From assembly GCA_964428895.1 (NCBI GenBank), contig CAYRZU010000018.1:1-48243 (forward strand): a stretch of 48,243 nucleotides of DNA, written 5' to 3'. This DNA is from HyVt-337 sp964428895. GTDB taxonomy: Bacteria; Planctomycetota; Phycisphaerae; SM23-33. Under the pieces are notes generated by a model. It had not been told where the DNA came from. It saw nothing but the letters and a program-made list of their open reading frames with translations, and did no database searches. Shown piece after piece: positions 15,834 to 23,867 of the stretch. A program made the position numbers and the translations under genes. How positions within the stretch are numbered: the first letter of the stretch is position 1; the number at the start of each line of letters is the position of its first letter.

Positions 15834-16100
15834 ATGGCCAAAGGAAGTGATGGTACGACCAAGACCCGGACGTTCCGGGTGCAGATTTACGAGGACTTCT
15901 GCAAGGGCTGCCAGTTGTGCGTGGCCCACTGTCCGAAGAACTGCCTGGCGCTGACGACCGACCGGATCAACGCCAAGGGGGTTCCGTTCTCGGAGTGCGT
16001 TCGGCCACAAGATTGCATCGGTTGTCGAGCCTGCGCAACGGTTTGCCCCGATGCGTGCATAGAATTGTTTGAGGTCACCGACGAGGACAACGATGGCTAA
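15834..16100 (+). CDS. 2-oxoacid:ferredoxin oxidoreductase, ferredoxin (delta) subunit
   Basis: This 88-residue protein carries two complete 4Fe-4S motifs, CKGCQLCVAHCP (about 23-34) and CIGCRACATVCP (about 61-72). They wire electrons from the thiamine-diphosphate subunit to free ferredoxin. It starts 1 base after the buk stop, and its last 8 bases overlap the alpha subunit gene. The N-terminal ~15 residues are a hydrophilic Lys/Thr-rich extension. It corresponds to KorD/VorD-type subunits of four-subunit enzymes. Confidence 0.9.
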   Translation: MAKGSDGTTKTRTFRVQIYEDFCKGCQLCVAHCPKNCLALTTDRINAKGVPFSECVRPQDCIGCRACATVCPDACIELFEVTDEDNDG

Positions 16101-17133
16101 TCGCGTGCTAATGACGGGCAATGAAGCCCTCGGCGAGGGGGCCATCCGTGGCGGTTGCGACTGCTACTTCGGCTACCCCATTACGCCGCAGAACGAGTTG
16201 ACGGCTTACATGGCCAAGCACATGCCGGCTAAGGATCGGGTCTTCATCCAATCTGAGAGCGAGATTGCGGCGATCAACATGGTTTTCGGGGCTGCGACGG
16301 CCGGGGCGCGGGCGATGACGAGCAGTTCGTCGCCCGGCATCAGCCTGAAGCAAGAGGGCATCAGCTATCTGGCCGCGTGCCGTCTTCCGGGACTGATCGT
16401 CAACGTCATGCGGGCCGGCCCGGGACTCGGGGATATCACGCCCAGCCAGGCCGACTACTTCCAGGCCACCCGGGGTGGCGGGCATGGCGACTACCGAACG
16501 CTGGTGTTTACGCCTGCGACGGTTCAAGAGATGCACGATTTTGCGGTTCTGGCCTTCGACCTGGCCGACAAGTATCGCAACCCGGTGATGATCCTGGCCG
16601 ACGGGCGACTGGGACAGATGATGGAGCCCCTGACGCTGTGCGAGAAGTCGCCGGATCGTCCTGAGAAGGACTGGATCCTTCGCGGGGCTGTGGGCGACGA
16701 GAAGCGGACCATTCGCTCTTACTACGCCGGCGGCGTGCCCGGCAATAACAAGCGCATCCAGAGCATGTTGGCCGAGGTGGAGGCCAACGAGGTCCGGTAT
16801 GAGACCTATCTGATGGATGACGCCGAGATCATGCTGGTGGCGTTCGGGACGGCCGCTCGGCTGTGTCGCGGGGCGATCGATCAGGTCCGCGCCGGCGGCG
16901 TCCGGGCCGGGCTGCTTCGGCCGCAGACGGTGTGGCCTTTCCCGATGAAGGCGATTGGCGACCTTTGCGGGCAGGTTTCCAAAGTGCTGACGGTGGAGAT
17001 GAACGCGGGTCAGATGGTCGAGGACGTCCGACTGGCCGTTGAAGGCCGCGCCGAGGTCCATTTCTACGGAGCCATGGGCGGTGACGTTCCGACCGTGGCC
17101 GATGTTGCCGAGCAGATTCGCACGATCTCGTGA
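16093..17133 (+). CDS. vorB: 2-oxoacid:ferredoxin oxidoreductase alpha subunit (VorB-like)
   Basis: This 346-residue protein is the alpha subunit lacking a fused gamma domain, the length seen in VorB/KorA proteins. The N-terminus MTGNEALGEGAIRGGC followed by YFGYPITPQNELTAYM is characteristic of 3-methyl-2-oxobutanoate (VorB) enzymes. Further conserved blocks are SESEIAAINMVFGAATAG, SSSPGISLKQEGISYLA, and GPGLGDITPSQADYF, with PVMILADGRLGQMMEP after residue 170. The ATG at 16093 overlaps the ferredoxin gene; the frame is open 8 codons further. VOR or 2-oxoglutarate specificity cannot be fully separated by eye; the adjacent ptb-buk pair favours branched-chain 2-oxoacids. Confidence 0.85.
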   Translation: MANRVLMTGNEALGEGAIRGGCDCYFGYPITPQNELTAYMAKHMPAKDRVFIQSESEIAAINMVFGAATAGARAMTSSSSPGISLKQEGISYLAACRLPGLIVNVMRAGPGLGDITPSQADYFQATRGGGHGDYRTLVFTPATVQEMHDFAVLAFDLADKYRNPVMILADGRLGQMMEPLTLCEKSPDRPEKDWILRGAVGDEKRTIRSYYAGGVPGNNKRIQSMLAEVEANEVRYETYLMDDAEIMLVAFGTAARLCRGAIDQVRAGGVRAGLLRPQTVWPFPMKAIGDLCGQVSKVLTVEMNAGQMVEDVRLAVEGRAEVHFYGAMGGDVPTVADVAEQIRTIS

Positions 17134-17144
17134 CGGAGTGAGTC

Positions 17145-17894
17145 ATGACAGAGACGGCCCTTTACACACGACCGAAATCGCTGGAAGACGTGTCGATGCA
17201 CTATTGCCCGGGCTGCGGGCATGGCATTGTGCACAAGCTGATCGCGGAGTTGATCGATGAGATGCAACTCCGTGAGAAGATCATCGGGGTGGCGCCCGTT
17301 GGGTGTTCGGTCATCGCCTACGAATACTGGAACGTAGACTGCACCGAGGCCGCCCACGGTCGGGCGCCGGCCGTGGCGACCGGCATCAAGCGGTTCCGCC
17401 CGGATGCGTTCGTGTTGGCCTACCAGGGCGATGGCGACATCGCCTCGATCGGCCTTGCCGAGGCCATCCACGCCGCCAATCGCGGCGAGAACTTCACCAC
17501 GATCTTCATCAACAACACCATCTACGGCATGACGGGCGGGCAAATGGCGCCGACCACCCTGGAAGGGCAGGTCACCGCCACCAGCCCCTCCGGCCGCGAC
17601 CCCGCCACCGCGGGCTACCCGATCCGCATGTGCGAAATGGTGGATACGCTGGCGGCGCCCTCCTTCATCGCCCGAGCCATGCTCGACGGGCCCGGCGGAA
17701 TCCGAAAGACCAAAGCCCTGATCAAGAAGGCGTTCCAGTGTCAGCTCGACGGGCTGGGGTATTCGGTTGTCGAGATACTCTCGCCGTGTCCGACCTACAT
17801 GCGGATGGACCCGGCCGCGGCCATGAAGCACGTGAAGGACAATGTGGCCGCCTACTTCCCCGTAAAAGTCTTTCGCGAGCCCAACGCGGAGTAA
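17145..17894 (+). CDS. 2-oxoacid:ferredoxin oxidoreductase beta subunit (thiamine-diphosphate binding)
   Basis: This 249-residue protein holds the thiamine-diphosphate site: HYCPGCGHGIVHKLIAE near residue 19, and the GDGD-to-NN motif GDGDIASIGLAEAIHAANRG ending with FINNTIYGMTGGQ (about 91-126). Family members decarboxylate the 2-oxoacid on this cofactor and pass two electrons to the iron-sulfur subunit. CPGC provides cysteines often used for an additional cluster or structure. GGAGTGAGTC precedes the ATG. It lies 11 bases after the alpha subunit stop and 4 bases before the gamma subunit. Confidence 0.9.
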   Translation: MTETALYTRPKSLEDVSMHYCPGCGHGIVHKLIAELIDEMQLREKIIGVAPVGCSVIAYEYWNVDCTEAAHGRAPAVATGIKRFRPDAFVLAYQGDGDIASIGLAEAIHAANRGENFTTIFINNTIYGMTGGQMAPTTLEGQVTATSPSGRDPATAGYPIRMCEMVDTLAAPSFIARAMLDGPGGIRKTKALIKKAFQCQLDGLGYSVVEILSPCPTYMRMDPAAAMKHVKDNVAAYFPVKVFREPNAE

Positions 17895-17898
17895 CACG

Positions 17899-18438
17899 AT
17901 GAGCCACCACGAAGTGATCTTTTCCGGTTCCGGCGGTCAGGGGCTGATGTTCATCGGCAAGACGCTGGCGAACTTGGCCCTGGCCGACTACGAGCACGTG
18001 ACGTTCTTCCCCAGCTACGGCGCCGAGGTCCGAGGGGGGACCAGTAACTGTCAGGTTATCCTCTCCGAGACGCCGATTTCCTCTCCGGTGATCGAACAGC
18101 CCACGTCGATGGTGCTGATGAACCAGCCCAGCGTCGACCGCTTTCTGAAGCAACTGCCCGCCGACGGCATGGCGTTCGTCAATAGCTCGCTCGCCGAGGC
18201 CGACGGGGACAATGTCTTCTGTCTGCCGGCGACAGACATGGCTTTGGAGTTGGGCGACGTGCGGGCGGCCAACGTGATCATCTTCGCCGCGTTCCTATCG
18301 CAACTGCCCGTGATCGACAAGGACGCCGCCCTAGTCGGCATTCAGAAGATATCGAAGGCCAAGGGCAACAAGGCCGTCGAAATCAACACCCAGGCCTTCG
18401 AACGAGGCTTTGGCTATCTGACCGCCGCGGCGAAATGA
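17899..18438 (+). CDS. 2-oxoacid:ferredoxin oxidoreductase gamma subunit
   Basis: This 179-residue protein has the gamma-subunit signature: SGSGGQGLMFIGKTLANLAL at the N-terminus, FFPSYGAEVRGGTSNCQVILS near residue 36, and an AFERGFGYL C-terminus. The gamma domain binds near the CoA acceptor and completes the four-subunit complex with the ferredoxin, alpha and beta proteins encoded just upstream. GGAGTAACACG precedes the ATG. A strong terminator hairpin follows 23 bases after the stop and closes the operon. Confidence 0.9.
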   Translation: MSHHEVIFSGSGGQGLMFIGKTLANLALADYEHVTFFPSYGAEVRGGTSNCQVILSETPISSPVIEQPTSMVLMNQPSVDRFLKQLPADGMAFVNSSLAEADGDNVFCLPATDMALELGDVRAANVIIFAAFLSQLPVIDKDAALVGIQKISKAKGNKAVEINTQAFERGFGYLTAAAK

Positions 18439-18460
18439 CCTCGGGGGAGTTCCTCAAATG

Positions 18461-18491
18461 AAAAGGCCCGTCCTTGAAGGGACGGGCCTTT
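18461..18491. terminator. bidirectional rho-independent terminator
   Basis: AAAGGCCCGTCC pairs perfectly with GGACGGGCCTTT around the loop TTGAAG. It has A residues on one side and T residues on the other, so it can act for the vor operon and for the convergent glycosyltransferase gene ending at 18521. Confidence 0.85.
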
Positions 18492-18520
18492 CTGTTGCGC
18501 GGGGGGGGGCAGGGAGAGGC

Positions 18521-19747
18521 CTAGAACTCCTTGGGCAGTTCGATGCGTTGGCCGGTGTCGATGGCCTGGCGGGCCAGCAGGTAGGCCTGGTTGTACTGTT
18601 CGGCCACGACGTCCCAACTGACGACGTTCTCCAAGTACTCCTTGAGTCGCGTACCGAGTTCCATGCGGAGCGGTTCGTTGGTCGCCAGGGTGACCACGTG
18701 CTTCTTGAGCATCTCCTTGGTCGTAAAGAGCAAGCCGCCGCCGCTTTCGAGGGTCTGGGCGGTCAGGCCCTCCATGGGGGCGGTGGTGATATAGGGTTTG
18801 TTGAGGGAGATAATGCGAGCCAGCGTGCCGGACTGCGTCTCGTCGGTGCTGGGCAGGACCACGAAGTCGCAAACGGCCATCATCTTGTAGTAGATGTCGC
18901 CGCGCGGGACGAACTCAAAATAGTGGGCCAGGCCCTTGTCTTCCAGCAGGCCGATCTCGTCCTTGTAGCGTTCGTAGTCGGCCTTGTGGTTGGGGTCCCG
19001 CATGGCCCCGGCGGCCAGCAGGTCCCATTGCTCGCCGGTGCGGTCTTCAATCTCCGTGGCGATTTCTTCCCACATGCTGGTCAGGATATCCCAGCGTTTG
19101 TTGGACTGAATCCAGCCGATCAGGCCCACCAAGTGCTTGGATAGGTGGGTGACCTTGTCCAGGCCGAGTTCCTTTCGCAAGGCGACGACCTCGGCCAGCG
19201 TGTTGCCCATGTCGGGCATGGCCCCGTGAGGAATGACCATGATGTTCAGCGGGGTGGTCCAGCCACGCCCGGCAAAGTTCCAGTCCAGTCGCCATTTCTG
19301 GTAGTGGCACTTGAACAGCACCACGTCGCAGCGCTGACAAAGTTGGAAGACGAATTCCATTTCATGGTCGGTCAGCCGGCCGTGGACGGTGTGAGGTTCC
19401 GCGATCTTGGGCACGTCGCTGATTGCGTCGAACAAGTCGAGCAGGCCCTGGTTTTGGTCGCCGTGGCCGCGCTCGTCGATGTATTCATACAGGCCGTACT
19501 CGTGCTCCACATGCACGCAGTAGGGCTTGAGTTGATGGATCGTGTCCGCCACCGGGCGCCACCAGTTGCGCTGGCTGAGGTCCATGATGGGGATGACGCC
19601 GTCCCCCTCGCCGTCGGTATGGCTGATGACCAGCACCTCGCGGTCGGGGTTGTGCTTCTGGATGAACATCCTCGCTTCTTCGCAGAAGGTGCCGATGCCG
19701 CACAAGCGCGGCGGGTAGCTACTGATCATCACGATGGGTTGCGCCAT
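18521..19747 (-). CDS. GT4-like glycosyltransferase
   Basis: This 408-residue GT-B-fold enzyme begins with SSYPPRLCGIGTFCEEARMFI (about 8-28) and has HVEHEYGLYEYID near 79. NIMVIPHG is near 189, the position after which GT4 acceptor and donor domains join, and GLIGWIQSNKRWDIL follows near 229. The C-terminal donor domain carries DFVVLPSTDETQSGTLARIISLNKP with the E-x7-E-like segment of this clan degenerate. The R-x-CGI-x-TF start is shared with the N-terminal half of the next gene upstream, so the two are related. It lies 62 bases downstream of that gene and is probably co-transcribed. Sugar and acceptor are unknown. Confidence 0.8.
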   Translation of the reverse strand: MAQPIVMISSYPPRLCGIGTFCEEARMFIQKHNPDREVLVISHTDGEGDGVIPIMDLSQRNWWRPVADTIHQLKPYCVHVEHEYGLYEYIDERGHGDQNQGLLDLFDAISDVPKIAEPHTVHGRLTDHEMEFVFQLCQRCDVVLFKCHYQKWRLDWNFAGRGWTTPLNIMVIPHGAMPDMGNTLAEVVALRKELGLDKVTHLSKHLVGLIGWIQSNKRWDILTSMWEEIATEIEDRTGEQWDLLAAGAMRDPNHKADYERYKDEIGLLEDKGLAHYFEFVPRGDIYYKMMAVCDFVVLPSTDETQSGTLARIISLNKPYITTAPMEGLTAQTLESGGGLLFTTKEMLKKHVVTLATNEPLRMELGTRLKEYLENVVSWDVVAEQYNQAYLLARQAIDTGQRIELPKEF

Positions 19748-19809
19748 GGTCGGTCAATCCTTGCGGCCAAGGTCAATGCGAAGATAGGCCGGCAACAGCG
19801 CAGCACAGA

Positions 19810-22137
19810 CTACGCCGTCGGGGTTGCCGGCTGTTCTTTCTTATCGGCCGTTGGGGCGGCAAGCGTTCGCTCCATTTGCAGGTCGTGCATGAGCAACAGG
19901 CTCATTAGCCAAGCCAGTGTGCTCTCGGCGCCTTGGTTGGCGTTGACCCGGTCGGCGTGGAGCCCGTCGTGGCATCCGCCCGTGGCGAACTCGCAGACCG
20001 GGGTTCTCAGGTCATTGGCCCCGAGGAACCAATTGAAGACCTTCTGGGCCTGGCCGATCCAGTGTTCCTCTCGCGTGACATGATAGGCCTCCACGCAGGC
20101 GTCCAGCAGGGCGTGGACGTCGATGGCCTGCTGATCGTATTGGGCCCGTCGGCCGTCGCGATGCATCCAGCCGTCGGTGCCGACGATCGAGAGCATGCCG
20201 TCCTCGGTGGTCTGGACGTCCAGCAACCACTGCAGGGATCGCTTGCCGAGGTCGATCCAGTCGTTGCGATTGAGCCACTTGCCCGCCATCAGCAGGGCGT
20301 GGGGCAACTTGGCGTTGGCGTAGGCCAGGATGTCCTCGCACCAGGGCCACTCGTGGGACATGTTCTGGGTGAACAGATTGGCCAGTCGCTCGGCTAGTTC
20401 CGCTCGGGTGCGACGGGCGTCGCTGTCGCCGCCGAAGCGGCGCAGATAGGCGTGAATGCCGATGATGACAAACGCCCACGCCCGGGGGGAGGTGAACGTC
20501 TCCGTGACGGGCAGGGAGTCCTTGAACAGTCTTGTGGCCAGGGCGACGGTGGGCTCGGCCGGGCTGAGCGCGGCGGCTACGCCCAGTCCCCACATGGCTC
20601 GGCCGTGGCTGTCCTCGCTTCCGGCGTCCTCCATCCAGTTGCGGCTGTAGTCCATGAAGTTTCGGAATCGGCCGTTCTCTTCGTTAAGGGCATGGGTCAG
20701 AAACGCCAGGTAGGTCTGCATGAGCGGCAGGACGGTGTCATCAGTGGTCTGCTGCCAATACATGGCCGTGGCCAGCAGAGCTCGGGCGTTGTCGTCGGTG
20801 CAGTAGCCGTGGCTGCGGTTGGCGGTACTGTAGATGGCGTGCTGGAACAGGCCTGTGTCGTCGGTGAGGCTTCGCAGGTGGCGGAGGTCGACTTCGGGCA
20901 GGTCTTCGCCGAGGTCGTAGGGCCTGGCGCTATCGGCCGGCGTGGTCGTTACCAGCCGACGGGCGACCCAGTTCTGGCGGGCCTGCTCGAACACGTCCAG
21001 GTAGTCCTGGGCGACCTGCGACCAGACCATGGAGCGCGTGAAGGTGTAAGCGCGTTTGCGAATGGCGTGGCGTTCGGTTTCGTTGTCCAGCAGATCGATG
21101 ACTTCCGTGGCGATAGCGTCGCCGTCGCGGAAGTCGACCAGCCGCCCGCGGCCGTCCGCGAGCATTTCCTGGGCGTACCAGTAGGGGGTGGAAACGGTGG
21201 CCTTGCCGGCGCCGAGCGCGTAGGCCAGCGTGCCCGAGACGATCTGGACTTCGTTTAGATAGGGAGTCAGATAGATGTCGGCCGCTCCGAGGTACTCGCA
21301 CAACTCCTCCAACTCCACGAATCGATTGACGAACTTGACGTTGTCGGCCACGCCCAGTTCCTGGGCTCGGCGGATGAGGCTGTTGCGATAGACCTCGCCA
21401 TTGTCCCGCTTGACGTGCGGGTGCGTGGCGCCCAGGACGACGTAGACCACGTCGGGATGTTTGGCCACGATCTTCGGCAGGGCCTCGATGCCGTATTCGA
21501 TGCCTTTGCCCGGACTCAACAGGCCGAACGTCAGGATGACCTTCTTGCCTTCGACGCCGAACTGGTCCTTGAAGAAGTTCGGATCGACGAAGGGCACCTC
21601 CGGAATACCGTGCGGGATCATGGCGATCTTCTCGGCCGGGATGCTGTAGACGTCCTTCAAGATGCCGACGGCCGTCTCCGACAGCACCACCATGCGATCG
21701 GACAGTTGGCCGAGTTGTTCGAGTACGCGGAGTTGGTCGGAATCGGGATCCTTCAGCACGGTGTGCAATGTGGAAACGATGGGCCGGCGGACCCGACTCA
21801 GCAGCGCCAGGATGTTCGACCCGGCCGGGCCCCCGAACAGGCCGTACTCGTGCTGCAAGCAGACGGCCGAGACCTGGGAGATATTCAGGAAGTCGGCGGC
21901 CAGTCGATAGTCGGCTTGGGCGTTCTGGCGGACCTCGAAGCGGACGCGCTCGGGATAGGGGTAGCCTTCGGGGACGTCATTCATGGCCACCACGAACAGG
22001 TCTCCCTGATCGGTGATCTGTCCGGCGATAGCATCGGCGAGGTCATGGGTGAAGGTGGCGATGCCGCAACGGCGGGGAAAGTAATCGCTGACGAACGCGA
22101 TGGACGGTTGCTGAGGGATATGATCTGGATCAGCCAT
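19810..22137 (-). CDS. GT4 glycosyltransferase fused to a glycosidase-like alpha-helical domain
   Basis: This 775-residue two-domain protein starts with a GT4 domain (about 1-395): SDYFPRRCGIATFTHDLADAI, HTVLKDP, MIPHGIPEVPF, then FGLLSPGKGIEYGIEALPKI and a donor site around PYLNEVQIVSGTLAYALGAGKA. The second half (about 415-760) has LTDDTGLFQHA, SHGYCTDDNARALLATAMYW, EDSHGRAMWGLG and DQQAIDVHALLDAC. These repeated Asp/His helices suggest an (alpha/alpha)6 glycosidase-like fold. The ATG at 22137 has GGAG 8 bases upstream. The ATG at 22179 falls essentially at the predicted transcript start and is rejected. The fusion suggests sugar transfer coupled to trimming or binding of the product. Confidence 0.8.
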   Translation of the reverse strand: MADPDHIPQQPSIAFVSDYFPRRCGIATFTHDLADAIAGQITDQGDLFVVAMNDVPEGYPYPERVRFEVRQNAQADYRLAADFLNISQVSAVCLQHEYGLFGGPAGSNILALLSRVRRPIVSTLHTVLKDPDSDQLRVLEQLGQLSDRMVVLSETAVGILKDVYSIPAEKIAMIPHGIPEVPFVDPNFFKDQFGVEGKKVILTFGLLSPGKGIEYGIEALPKIVAKHPDVVYVVLGATHPHVKRDNGEVYRNSLIRRAQELGVADNVKFVNRFVELEELCEYLGAADIYLTPYLNEVQIVSGTLAYALGAGKATVSTPYWYAQEMLADGRGRLVDFRDGDAIATEVIDLLDNETERHAIRKRAYTFTRSMVWSQVAQDYLDVFEQARQNWVARRLVTTTPADSARPYDLGEDLPEVDLRHLRSLTDDTGLFQHAIYSTANRSHGYCTDDNARALLATAMYWQQTTDDTVLPLMQTYLAFLTHALNEENGRFRNFMDYSRNWMEDAGSEDSHGRAMWGLGVAAALSPAEPTVALATRLFKDSLPVTETFTSPRAWAFVIIGIHAYLRRFGGDSDARRTRAELAERLANLFTQNMSHEWPWCEDILAYANAKLPHALLMAGKWLNRNDWIDLGKRSLQWLLDVQTTEDGMLSIVGTDGWMHRDGRRAQYDQQAIDVHALLDACVEAYHVTREEHWIGQAQKVFNWFLGANDLRTPVCEFATGGCHDGLHADRVNANQGAESTLAWLMSLLLMHDLQMERTLAAPTADKKEQPATPTA

Positions 22138-22178
22138 TCCATGGGCTCCGATGAGGTCCGTTCGAATACGTGACTTCA

Positions 22179-22207
22179 ATTCTAGGATTCGGCCAAGGTA
22201 ACCTCAA
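22179..22207 (-). promoter_or_regulatory. sigma-70-type promoter of the GT4 genes
   Basis: On the minus strand TTGAGG (4/6) and TAGAAT (5/6) are separated by exactly 17 bases, with a predicted start near 22172. This placement fixes the translation start of the fusion gene at 22137. Confidence 0.5.
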
Positions 22208-22229
22208 GCTTCCCTCCCGGCTGTGCGCA

Positions 22230-22266
22230 AAAGAAGACCCGTGGGCCGGGTCAGGCCAACGGGTCT
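22230..22266 (-). terminator. rho-independent terminator of rplU
   Basis: Read on the minus strand, AGACCCGT-T-GGCC and GGCC-C-ACGGGTCT form a stem with one internal mismatch and a six-base loop, followed by TCTTTT. It ends the rplU transcript before the GT4 promoter. Confidence 0.75.
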
Positions 22267-22291
22267 GGATTGCCCAGAAGCGGGGGGGGGG

Positions 22292-22609
22292 CTAGCCTTT
22301 GATCTTGGTCACGCGAACCTGCACGTACTTCTGCCGGTGGCCGATCTTGCGGCGGGAGGCCTTGCGGCGACGCCACTTGTAGATGTGGACCTTCTCACCG
22401 GCCTTGAAGGGGTCGAGGATCTCTGCGGTGACCTTCGCGCCGTCGACCAGTGGCGTGCCGATCTTGACGCCTTTGTCGCCACTGACCAGCAGAACTCGGT
22501 CGAAATCGATGGTCTTGGCGTCATCGGCCAGGTCGCGGAGGTCGACGCGGAAAACGTCGCCTTCACTCACGCGGAACTGCTGGCCGCTATCTTCAATCAC
22601 TGCGTACAC
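22292..22609 (-). CDS. rplU: 50S ribosomal protein L21
   Basis: This 105-residue protein is the normal length for L21, which binds 23S rRNA in the large subunit. The start MYAVIEDSGQQFRVSEGD and the C-terminal K-W-R-R-R-K-A-S-R-R-K-IGHRQ block followed by VRVTKIKG are diagnostic. The start codon is GTG with AGGAG 7 bases upstream. The gene has its own promoter and terminator. The L27 gene rpmA, usually immediately downstream of rplU, is not here: a run of ten G, the terminator and then a glycosyltransferase gene follow. Confidence 0.95.
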   Translation of the reverse strand: MYAVIEDSGQQFRVSEGDVFRVDLRDLADDAKTIDFDRVLLVSGDKGVKIGTPLVDGAKVTAEILDPFKAGEKVHIYKWRRRKASRRKIGHRQKYVQVRVTKIKG

Positions 22610-22643
22610 GGTTATGCTCCTAATGCGTTGGGGAAAGCGTCGT

Positions 22644-22671
22644 ATTATCCACGCTTGGGGGCGTCTGTCAA
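22644..22671 (-). promoter_or_regulatory. strong sigma-70-type promoter of rplU
   Basis: TTGACA (6/6) and GATAAT (5/6) on the minus strand are 16 bases apart, predicting a start near 22637 and a leader of about 28 bases. The -35 box overlaps the stop codon of the upstream GT2 gene. Confidence 0.75.
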
Positions 22672-23867
22672 GCCGACAATCGGTCCCCGGAGGCCCGTTG
22701 ATCGCGGCGGACGCCGAGGCCCAAGACGCTCAAGAAGAACCCGTTGAAGATCACCTGAGCTCCGAGCATCAGGGCGACGACCGAGCCGATGACGGTTTTG
22801 GTTATTCGGCCGGCGTGCAAGGCGCCAAAGCCTTGGTCCTGCCAGGCGCCCAGGGCCAGGACCGTGCCCACCAGCCCACCGACGATCAGCGTGCCGCCGG
22901 CCAGGAGGCTGGCTTCCAGCGTGACATAGCGGAAGAGCTTCTCGAGTCGGCGTGAGGGGGGGCTCAGCCCTTCCTGAGTGGCGAAGACCCTGGCCATCAC
23001 GCCGAAGGTGGCCAATTGGAAACCGATGCTGAGCATCCCCGCACAATAGATGAGGGTGTGAATGTCCAATTCCAGATCGCCGATCTGGATCGGGGCCAGG
23101 AGCAGCCGTGTGCCGAAGATTAGGCCCATCGCCATCATCGCCAGGCCCGGGTACAGGAACAGCCAGCGGGGGCTGTACAGCAGCATGAATCGCGTGTGTC
23201 GCCAGCCATCTCGCCAGGGCTTCAGGTGTGGGGGGCGGGTGCGCCCGTCCGGGCTGAGGGTGGTGGGCACTTCGCAAATGCGCAGACCCAGCAGCGTGGC
23301 CTTGATGACCATTTCACTGGCGTACTCCATGCCGGTGGTGCGGAGGTCCATTCGCTCGAAGGCGCTCTTGGAGAATCCGCGGAGACCGCAATGGAAGTCT
23401 CGGGCCGGGCACTTGAAGAATAGCCTGCCCACACCGGTTAGCAGGGGGTTGCCGATGTAACGGTTCTTCCACGGCATGGCGCCCTTGGCAATGCCGCCGG
23501 CAAAACGGTTGCCCATCACCAGGTCGTATCCGTCGCGGAGCTTGTCCAGGAACGGGCCCAGATGGACCAGGTTGTAGCTGTCATCGGCGTCGGCCATGAC
23601 GACGTATTCGCCCCTGGCGGCGTGGGTGCCGTGGTACAGGGCCGAGCCGTATCCTCGTTGGGCGACATCCACCACGCGCGCGCCCAGGCGTTCGGCGATG
23701 GCCTGCGAGCCGTCGGTTGAGCCGTTATCGGCAATGACCACTTCGCCAACGACGTCGTGGTCGGCTAGGAATCCCAGAGCCTTGCGGATGCAGATTTCCA
23801 GCGTCTCGGCCTCGTTGAGGCAGGGCAGGACGACGCTCAACTCGATTTGTTGTCCCGGCTCGGTCAT
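22668..23867 (-). CDS. GT2 glycosyltransferase, polyprenyl-phosphate sugar synthase-like, with C-terminal membrane domain
   Basis: This 399-residue protein has a GT2 catalytic domain (about 1-235): LSVVLPCLNEAET, VIADNGSTDGSQAIAERLGA, RGYGSALYHGTHAARGEYVVMADADDSY with the metal-binding DAD. Later it has DFHCGLRGF, the acceptor-loop pattern of dolichyl/polyprenyl-phosphate mannose synthases. Four membrane helices follow (about 235-395). Such enzymes load a sugar from a nucleotide donor onto a lipid phosphate, which GT-C enzymes then use outside the membrane. The ATG at 23867 overlaps the methyltransferase stop by 4 bases. Three GT-C-like proteins are encoded upstream in the same coupled run, a natural donor-user pairing. 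Confidence 0.85.
   Translation of the reverse strand: MTEPGQQIELSVVLPCLNEAETLEICIRKALGFLADHDVVGEVVIADNGSTDGSQAIAERLGARVVDVAQRGYGSALYHGTHAARGEYVVMADADDSYNLVHLGPFLDKLRDGYDLVMGNRFAGGIAKGAMPWKNRYIGNPLLTGVGRLFFKCPARDFHCGLRGFSKSAFERMDLRTTGMEYASEMVIKATLLGLRICEVPTTLSPDGRTRPPHLKPWRDGWRHTRFMLLYSPRWLFLYPGLAMMAMGLIFGTRLLLAPIQIGDLELDIHTLIYCAGMLSIGFQLATFGVMARVFATQEGLSPPSRRLEKLFRYVTLEASLLAGGTLIVGGLVGTVLALGAWQDQGFGALHAGRITKTVIGSVVALMLGAQVIFNGFFLSVLGLGVRRDQRASGDRLSA

Noticed and set aside
5072..22291. Runs of 8, 9 and 10 G (5072-5079, 18501-18509, 22282-22291) as phase-variation tracts
   Set aside because: All three lie outside coding frames, after stops or in gaps, so length changes would not switch a gene; possibly sequencing-sensitive but not functional evidence.
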